DNA of 10,729 bases, taken from the NCBI GenBank assembly GCA_905214855.1, contig CAJMNU010000047.1, positions 1 to 10,729 on the forward strand, written 5' to 3'. The first letter of the stretch is position 1. Each line of letters begins with the position of its first letter. Shown piece by piece: positions 6,626 to 10,729 of this stretch. Under the pieces are notes generated by a model. The model worked only from the letters and a program-made list of their open reading frames with translations. It did not search any database and was not told the origin of the DNA. This stretch comes from an uncultured bacterium (GTDB taxonomy: Bacteria; Bacillota; Clostridia; Lachnospirales; Lachnospiraceae). Position numbers and translations under genes: made by a program.

Positions 6626-9250
6626 TTAATAGGTATCTGCCAGAGAGCGTACTTTCAGACGGTTTTCCATATCTTTTGCATCCTTAAAACTTCCATTCCA
6701 TATTTCTGATTTTTTAACCATAATATCCGTTTGTTCTTCACTTGTTATATGGAAATAATTATCACTGAACCATACATCCGCATCCTCAAAATCTAATTCG
6801 ACAAATGCAGCAAAACTGTCACTTTTTAGATGAATACAGAATGCATCTTCTGTTTCTGTCACTTCTGTCCTGATCTTTGGTTTAGGAAGCTGTAAATGCT
6901 TATAAGGAAGCAGAGTTTCTACACTCTTTCTCACACTTCCATCTCCTAATATTAAAGTTCCTTCCACAAACACCGTCTCATCCCAACTTCCAAGCTGCAA
7001 TGGCAATTCTTTCATCTCTCTGTATTCTTCCAGATCACACAGATTCAACTCCAAAACTGGTTCAGAAAGCATCGCTGCCATATACCCCTTAACAGAAACT
7101 TGATACAGTGTTTCACAATGCATATTTTTGATCTCAATATAGGCATGATAGAGCTGCTCTTTTGCAGTCTCATTTTCTATATATAAGGTAACTTTTTCAT
7201 CTTTTATGGTCATACTTGCTGCGACTGGCTGAAAAAATCTTGCTGCCATATAGTGGAGTGCTTTCCATCTTCCAAAATAATCAATGCTGGACCAAGATGC
7301 CACAGGCCAGTTATCATTTAGCTGCCAATATAAAGCCCCCATACATCTTTCTCTGTTGCGTCTCCAGTGATCTACCCCATACTTCATTGCCATTCCCTGT
7401 AAAATCTGACTGCAATAAAGAAGATTTTCAAAACTGGATGGATAGCGGAAGTTCTCAGAAAGATAATACAGGATCTTTCCGTTCGCTGACTTATTTTTCT
7501 GATGGCTCTCCATAGTCTTTGAAAAAATATTTCGATCTTCTTCCTGAGTAAATGTTTGGATGGTTTTTATTCCCGGAAAAGACTGAAATTCAAACTCTGA
7601 GCAAAATCTGAAATAATAGTTTTCATAGTCTGTAAACGGCTTTTGACCATGCCATACTTCCCAATAATGCACATCTCCATGATTTTCATTGTTTGGATCA
7701 TCAAAACATCCCCCTGATGACGGTGATGATGACCAGTAAAATGTGTCTGGTGCATATTTTTTAGCTGTCTTTGGCAAAATATACTCAAATAATTTTATAT
7801 AATCTGCACGCAGATAAGGTGTCTCATTCTTAAAATCATCCCAGTTGCACCAAGCTGTCTCAATTTCATTGTTTCCACACAAAAGCCCAAGGCTTGCATG
7901 GTGACGGATCCTCTTTATATTATCTTCTGCTTCTTTTTGACAATTCTTGGCAAATTCCTCTGTCACTTCATATACATTACATGCAAACATCAAATCCTGC
8001 CATACAATAAGTCCCTTTTTATCACAGAGATCATAAAAAGTATCGGATGGATAATAGCCGCCTCCCCAAACACGGATACAATTAAAATGGGCTTTTCTTG
8101 CTGACTCTAAAAGATATTCCTGACGCTTGGGTGTGATTCTTGAATATACACAATCCTCTGGAATATAATTAGCTCCCATAGCAAATATCTTTACCCCATT
8201 CACAGTAAATGCAAACTCACTCCCCCACATATCCTTCTCTCTGCTTACTGTCAATGTGCGCAGTCCTATCGTCTTTTTCTGTGTATCATGCAGACTATCA
8301 TCCTCGTTTTTTACCTGTATTTCTACATCATAAAGAGACTGTTTTCCATATCCGTTTGGCCACCAAAGTTTTGGATCTGTCACTTCTAAGACTCTCTCAT
8401 AGGCTATCCCATTCTCTTCTTTCTGTCCCTTTTTCAGACAGATTTCAAAAAACGACTGTTCTTTTCCCCTTTTCTCTGAAACTCCATTTTCCATCTTTCT
8501 TTGGGTTTCCTTATATTCTTTGACAGAAACACACACGTTCTGAGTGTTCGAACACTCTTCTGTCAGTATTGCTTTTACTCTTAATATGACATTGCCGTTT
8601 TTCTTATGTTCTTGACGGATTTCTGTCTCTGCAATGCGGCATCCTGACCAGCTTTCCAGATAAATGTCCCTAAAAATCCCTGCATCTGGAAGCTGTGGAC
8701 CCCAATCCCATCCAAACATGGAATGTGCTTTCCGGATAAGCTGCTGTCCCTCCAAAATACCGACTGGCTTATACTGGATCTCTCTGTTTTCACTGTATTG
8801 ATAATCCTTCATATACTGCAAACTGGAAAAGAAAAGAATCTGTATACTATTCTTTCCTTCTTTTAAGTATTTCTTTACAGGAATTCTCCAGATTCTATGC
8901 ATATTATTTGTCTCTGCCACCAGAGTTCCGATTCCTCTGTCCAAATCGGGAACCATGCCATTTAGTCCCACCCAAGCAAGCGTATCCAACCCTTCACATA
9001 CCAACTCTATATGTTCTTGCTGCAAACATTCTTTGGATACCTCAAATTCTCTTTGGAACATATAATTTTTCCAGAAAAGTTCTGTTGTCTGATATTCGTT
9101 CATCTGATAAAACGGGTCTTCCAATACATCCGCATCCAACAGCGCTGAAAGCACAGATCCGGGAATCTGTACCGGATAACTTCTGTTTTTTTCATGACTG
9201 TTATATTCCTGCATACTCCACATCCCATTTAACATTTGTTTTTCTGCCAT
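6626..9250 (-). CDS. Glycoside hydrolase family 2 beta-mannosidase, intracellular
   Basis: A retaining exo-glycosidase expected to release mannose from beta-mannosides such as mannobiose in the cytoplasm. The protein has 874 residues from the start chosen here, normal for GH2 beta-mannosidases. Hallmarks in order: LNGMWSM near the N-terminus, FGWDWGPQLPDAG (about 179-191), LWWPNGYG (about 295-302), RVWGGGYY (about 393-400), acid/base Glu462 in GNNE, nucleophile Glu552 in CSEFEFQS, and ALYWQLNDNWPVASWS (about 639-654). No signal peptide is seen. The frame extends to an ATG at 9296-9298, 16 codons earlier. That ATG has no good ribosome binding site and overlaps a TATAAT box, while the ATG at 9248-9250 has AAAGGGG 10 nt upstream. 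An ATG at 9269-9271 is a third option. It is the first gene of the operon, 76 nt before GH43. A GH2 enzyme on another beta-linked sugar is possible but less likely. Confidence 0.94.
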   Translation of the reverse strand: MAEKQMLNGMWSMQEYNSHEKNRSYPVQIPGSVLSALLDADVLEDPFYQMNEYQTTELFWKNYMFQREFEVSKECLQQEHIELVCEGLDTLAWVGLNGMVPDLDRGIGTLVAETNNMHRIWRIPVKKYLKEGKNSIQILFFSSLQYMKDYQYSENREIQYKPVGILEGQQLIRKAHSMFGWDWGPQLPDAGIFRDIYLESWSGCRIAETEIRQEHKKNGNVILRVKAILTEECSNTQNVCVSVKEYKETQRKMENGVSEKRGKEQSFFEICLKKGQKEENGIAYERVLEVTDPKLWWPNGYGKQSLYDVEIQVKNEDDSLHDTQKKTIGLRTLTVSREKDMWGSEFAFTVNGVKIFAMGANYIPEDCVYSRITPKRQEYLLESARKAHFNCIRVWGGGYYPSDTFYDLCDKKGLIVWQDLMFACNVYEVTEEFAKNCQKEAEDNIKRIRHHASLGLLCGNNEIETAWCNWDDFKNETPYLRADYIKLFEYILPKTAKKYAPDTFYWSSSPSSGGCFDDPNNENHGDVHYWEVWHGQKPFTDYENYYFRFCSEFEFQSFPGIKTIQTFTQEEDRNIFSKTMESHQKNKSANGKILYYLSENFRYPSSFENLLYCSQILQGMAMKYGVDHWRRNRERCMGALYWQLNDNWPVASWSSIDYFGRWKALHYMAARFFQPVAASMTIKDEKVTLYIENETAKEQLYHAYIEIKNMHCETLYQVSVKGYMAAMLSEPVLELNLCDLEEYREMKELPLQLGSWDETVFVEGTLILGDGSVRKSVETLLPYKHLQLPKPKIRTEVTETEDAFCIHLKSDSFAAFVELDFEDADVWFSDNYFHITSEEQTDIMVKKSEIWNGSFKDAKDMENRLKVRSLADTY

Positions 9251-9260
9251 TTTTATATAA

Positions 9261-9267
9261 CCCCTTT
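9261..9267 (-). promoter_or_regulatory. Ribosome binding site supporting the inner GH2 start
   Basis: AAAGGGG on the minus strand lies 10 nt before the ATG at 9248-9250. The ATG at 9296-9298 has no comparable site; its nearest purine-rich GGAAG is over 20 nt away. Confidence 0.55.
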
Positions 9268-9296
9268 CCATAAGATTTGAGATCCTTCTTTTTTTC

Positions 9297-9325
9297 ATTA
9301 TAATGCAAACTTTTTCTTTCTTCCA
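9297..9325 (-). promoter_or_regulatory. Candidate promoter for the GH2-GH43 operon
   Basis: A perfect TATAAT box lies at 9297-9302 on the minus strand. With a 17-bp spacer the -35 hexamer is TGGAAG (9320-9325), matching only three of six consensus bases. A start point near 9290 would leave a leader of about 40 nt before the ATG at 9250 and would exclude the ATG at 9298. The box sits in a 10-bp palindrome (CATTATAATG), so it also reads on the plus strand. The weak -35 would fit an activator-dependent promoter; that is inference. Confidence 0.4.
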
Positions 9326-9337
9326 GACTCTTCTTTC

Positions 9338-9368
9338 TATTTTTCCTCTGATATGTTTCTTTTATTTT
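9338..9368 (-). repeat. Shared leader words upstream of GH2 (copy 2)
   Basis: TATTTTTCCTCTG (9338-9350) and TATGTTTCTTTTATTTT (9352-9368), written on the plus strand, match exactly the words at 6594-6606 and 6583-6599 upstream of GH43. They lie just upstream of the candidate -35 of the GH2 promoter, where an operator could sit. The composition is simple (T/C-rich), so recurrence through shared base bias is possible. Confidence 0.5.
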
Positions 9369-9392
9369 GAGCTTTTCTCCCATTCATGAATC

Positions 9393-9401
9393 TGCTATAC
9401 T
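9393..9401 (+). promoter_or_regulatory. Extended -10 promoter for the DNA glycosylase gene
   Basis: TGCTATACT is an extended -10 element (TGn followed by TATACT, five of six consensus bases). No good -35 lies at the normal distance; TTGAGC at 9367-9372 is 23 bp away. Extended -10 promoters can work without a -35. Transcription would start near 9408, giving a leader of about 65 nt to the ATG at 9473. Confidence 0.5.
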
Positions 9402-9461
9402 GAGCTGATAGAAACTACCACGCTCCAATGAAAAGGCAAACAATGCTATATTTAGATAAAG

Positions 9462-9467
9462 AAAGGA
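9462..9467 (+). promoter_or_regulatory. Ribosome binding site deciding the glycosylase start
   Basis: AAAGGA lies 5 nt before the ATG at 9473-9475. The in-frame ATG at 9428-9430 has no ribosome binding site, and the 15 residues it would add do not resemble the family N-terminus. Confidence 0.65.
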
Positions 9468-9472
9468 TTTTT

Positions 9473-10390
9473 ATGTATTCTGTAACTATTTCAAATTTTG
9501 ATCTGGAACAGATCGCCCTATCCGGACAATGCTTTCGCATGAACCGTATCCAACAAGCCCCCATATCTGACAGTACCCTATCCGCAGATTTTTCAGATTC
9601 TATGCCTGATGATACGATCTGCTATTCCGTTATAAGCACTACACACTATCTTGAAATCAGTCAAAAAGGAAATCTTTTTACCTTTGACTGTCCAAAAGAA
9701 GACCTTACATTTTGGTATCACTACTTTGACCTTGAGACGGATTATGGCGCTTTTCTTTCTTCTATTGATCCAAAAGACACTTACCTGATGGAAGCTGGAA
9801 AAGCTGGAAATGGCATCCGCATCCTCAGACAGGATCTATGGGAAATGATCCTTACTTTCATCCTGTCACAACAAAAAACCATTCCAAAGATCAAAGAAGG
9901 AGTCGAGCTTCTCTCCCAAAAATATGGAACGAAAATGCAGACTCAAACAGGAACAATATATTATACGTTTCCCACACCAGATCAATTGATTTCAGCTACT
10001 CAGCAGGAACTTTTAGATTTAAAATTCGGCTATCGTGCTAAATATATAGAACGTATCGCAAAAGATGCCCGTACTGGTCTTCTGGATCTTACATCACTCT
10101 GTTCTATGCCATATTCTGACGCCTTTTCCTATCTCATGCAATTTTATGGGATCGGAGAAAAGGTAGCTAACTGTATCTGCCTGTTTGGACTTCACCACAT
10201 CGATGCCTTTCCTGTGGATACATGGATCCAAAAAATCCTTCTCAGAGAATATTGGGATTCCAAATATAGCTCTCTGCCAAAATCCCGTCTCTTTTCTCAG
10301 ATCATCCAAGACTCTTTTGGACGCTATAAAGGGTATGCCGGTGTGATGCAACAATATATTTTCTTTTTTGAAAGGCTATACAAATCTTGA
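9473..10390 (+). CDS. ogg: 8-oxoguanine DNA glycosylase/AP lyase, OGG1-type
   Basis: A bifunctional base-excision repair enzyme that removes 8-oxoguanine from DNA and can nick the resulting abasic site. The protein has 305 residues: an N-terminal OGG domain (about 1-110), then an HhH-GPD domain. The hairpin and catalytic region YGIGEKVANC (about 225-234) contains Lys230, and Asp249 lies in FPVDTW. Aligned by eye with human OGG1 (from memory), residues contacting 8-oxoguanine are kept: Gly18 (human Gly42, in SGQCFR), Lys230 (Lys249), Cys234 (Cys253), Asp249 (Asp268), Gln293 (Gln315) and Phe297 (Phe319). The usual Trp after GQxFR is Met. The start follows the AAAGGA at 9462. Such proteins are often labelled DNA-3-methyladenine glycosylase, but the pocket argues for 8-oxoguanine. 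The gene is divergent from GH2 and 96 nt before lysA, with no terminator seen after it. Confidence 0.92.
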   Translation: MYSVTISNFDLEQIALSGQCFRMNRIQQAPISDSTLSADFSDSMPDDTICYSVISTTHYLEISQKGNLFTFDCPKEDLTFWYHYFDLETDYGAFLSSIDPKDTYLMEAGKAGNGIRILRQDLWEMILTFILSQQKTIPKIKEGVELLSQKYGTKMQTQTGTIYYTFPTPDQLISATQQELLDLKFGYRAKYIERIAKDARTGLLDLTSLCSMPYSDAFSYLMQFYGIGEKVANCICLFGLHHIDAFPVDTWIQKILLREYWDSKYSSLPKSRLFSQIIQDSFGRYKGYAGVMQQYIFFFERLYKS

Positions 10391-10405
10391 TTTTATCGCT
10401 ATAAT
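10377..10405 (+). promoter_or_regulatory. Candidate sigma-A promoter for lysA
   Basis: TATACA (10377-10382, four of six bases of the -35 consensus) is followed by a 17-bp spacer and a perfect TATAAT (10400-10405). It overlaps the 3' end of the glycosylase gene. The start point would be near 10412, leaving a leader of about 75 nt before lysA. Read-through from the glycosylase gene is also possible. Confidence 0.5.
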
Positions 10406-10435
10406 AACTCAAGAATCTCCCCCACAGAGGTACTC

Positions 10436-10457
10436 ATGCACAAAATATCCTGTGCAT
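10436..10457 (+). repeat. Hairpin in the lysA leader
   Basis: ATGCACA (10436-10442) and TGTGCAT (10451-10457) form a perfect 7-bp stem with an 8-nt loop, 12 nt before the ribosome binding site AAGGAGG (10470-10476). No T-tract follows on either strand, so it is not an intrinsic terminator. It is too small for a lysine riboswitch or T-box. An operator or mRNA-stabilising hairpin is possible. Confidence 0.45.
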
Positions 10458-10486
10458 CATGATAAAATAAAGGAGGCACTTTCACT

Positions 10487-10729
10487 ATGCATTCTATTTA
10501 TACAAAAGTAACTGATCAGATGAATTTTTTTGAGGGCAATGATCCTGTCGAACTTGCCAGAGAATACGGAACTCCTCTATATGTATGTAATGAGCGTATT
10601 CTGCGAAATCGCTGCAAAAACCTCAAACAGCTTGTGACATATCCGAACTTTGTTGTAGATTACTCTGCAAAAGCCAACAGCAACCTTGCATTCTTACAGA
10701 TTGTCCGTTCTGAAGGACTGGAAGTAGAT
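10487..10729 (+). CDS. lysA: Diaminopimelate decarboxylase, N-terminal part (cut by the window edge)
   Basis: This PLP enzyme converts meso-diaminopimelate to L-lysine and CO2, the last step of lysine biosynthesis, in the cytoplasm. Only the first 81 residues are present, against about 420 usual for the family. The visible part starts the alanine-racemase-like barrel: YGTPLYVCNERILRNRC (27-43) is the normal entry to the fold, and YSAKANSN (59-66) carries Lys62, the expected PLP Schiff-base lysine. The start is well supported by AAGGAGG at 10470-10476, 10 nt before the ATG. Other fold-type III decarboxylases (arginine/ornithine or carboxynorspermidine) share this motif, but the overall match is best to LysA. 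The C-terminal catalytic residues are outside the window, so integrity cannot be judged. Confidence 0.88.
   Translation, partial: MHSIYTKVTDQMNFFEGNDPVELAREYGTPLYVCNERILRNRCKNLKQLVTYPNFVVDYSAKANSNLAFLQIVRSEGLEVD

Noticed and set aside
8908..9273. Plus-strand open frame of 121 codons opposite the GH2 N-terminus
   Set aside because: It lies wholly antisense to a strongly supported beta-mannosidase, has low-complexity composition, and matches no family I know. The other long antisense frames inside the transporter, HAD, GH43 and GH2 genes were rejected on the same grounds.
9367..9401. TTGAGC as -35 partner of the TATACT box for the glycosylase promoter
   Set aside because: The spacing is 23 bp, too long for sigma-A. 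The extended -10 TGC explains the box better.
9428..9472. Upstream in-frame ATG extending the DNA glycosylase by 15 residues
   Set aside because: No ribosome binding site precedes 9428, whereas AAAGGA lies 5 nt before the ATG at 9473, where the family N-terminus begins.
10391..10486. Lysine riboswitch or T-box upstream of lysA
   Set aside because: The spacer is under 100 nt, has no T-box motif (AGGGTGGNACCGCG) and too little structure for an L-box. Only a 7-bp hairpin is present.
1..10729. CRISPR arrays, insertion sequences, att sites, tRNAs or rRNAs
   Set aside because: No regularly spaced repeats, transposase motifs, terminal inverted repeats or RNA gene signatures were seen on either strand. 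All gaps are under about 230 nt and are accounted for by leaders, promoters and one terminator.

Overview
The window looks like chromosome from a low-GC Firmicute, most likely an anaerobic gut-type clostridium (Lachnospiraceae-like). The grounds are AT-rich spacers, strong AGGAGG-type ribosome binding sites, a TTG start codon, short A/G-rich leaders, and protein families typical of these bacteria. The genus cannot be fixed from the sequence alone. I see no insertion sequence, phage gene, CRISPR array, tRNA or rRNA.

Layout. From 1 to 4795 everything reads on the minus strand and looks like one operon. In transcription order it holds a HAD-superfamily hydrolase (TTG start), a family 5 solute-binding lipoprotein, a DppB-type permease, a DppC-type permease and a DppD-type ATPase that runs off the left edge. 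A strong intrinsic terminator at about 4945-4996 separates this from a second minus-strand operon at 5023-9250. That operon holds a GH2 beta-mannosidase followed by a GH43 enzyme (beta-xylosidase/alpha-arabinofuranosidase type). A divergent intergenic region (about 9251-9472) carries a candidate promoter on each strand. To its right, on the plus strand, lie a complete OGG1-type 8-oxoguanine DNA glycosylase and the first 81 codons of lysA (diaminopimelate decarboxylase), cut by the right edge.

How the genes may work together. Both glycosidases lack signal peptides, so they should act in the cytoplasm on imported oligosaccharides. The adjacent ABC transporter belongs to the peptide/nickel/oligosaccharide family, but its binding protein seems to lack the aspartate that holds the amino terminus of peptides in DppA and OppA. 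A reasonable hypothesis is that the transporter imports manno- or xylo-type oligosaccharides for the two hydrolases. The terminator shows they are separate transcripts, so the link rests on proximity. The right-hand genes (DNA repair and lysine biosynthesis) are housekeeping and unrelated.

The least expected signals are non-coding. The leaders of the GH2 and GH43 genes share an exact 17-nt word and an exact 13-nt word in different order. Four same-strand gaps carry the 10-mer ATAAAAGAAA. The GH43 leader has three 7-nt tandem repeats beside its ribosome binding site. I found no clearly undescribed multi-gene system.
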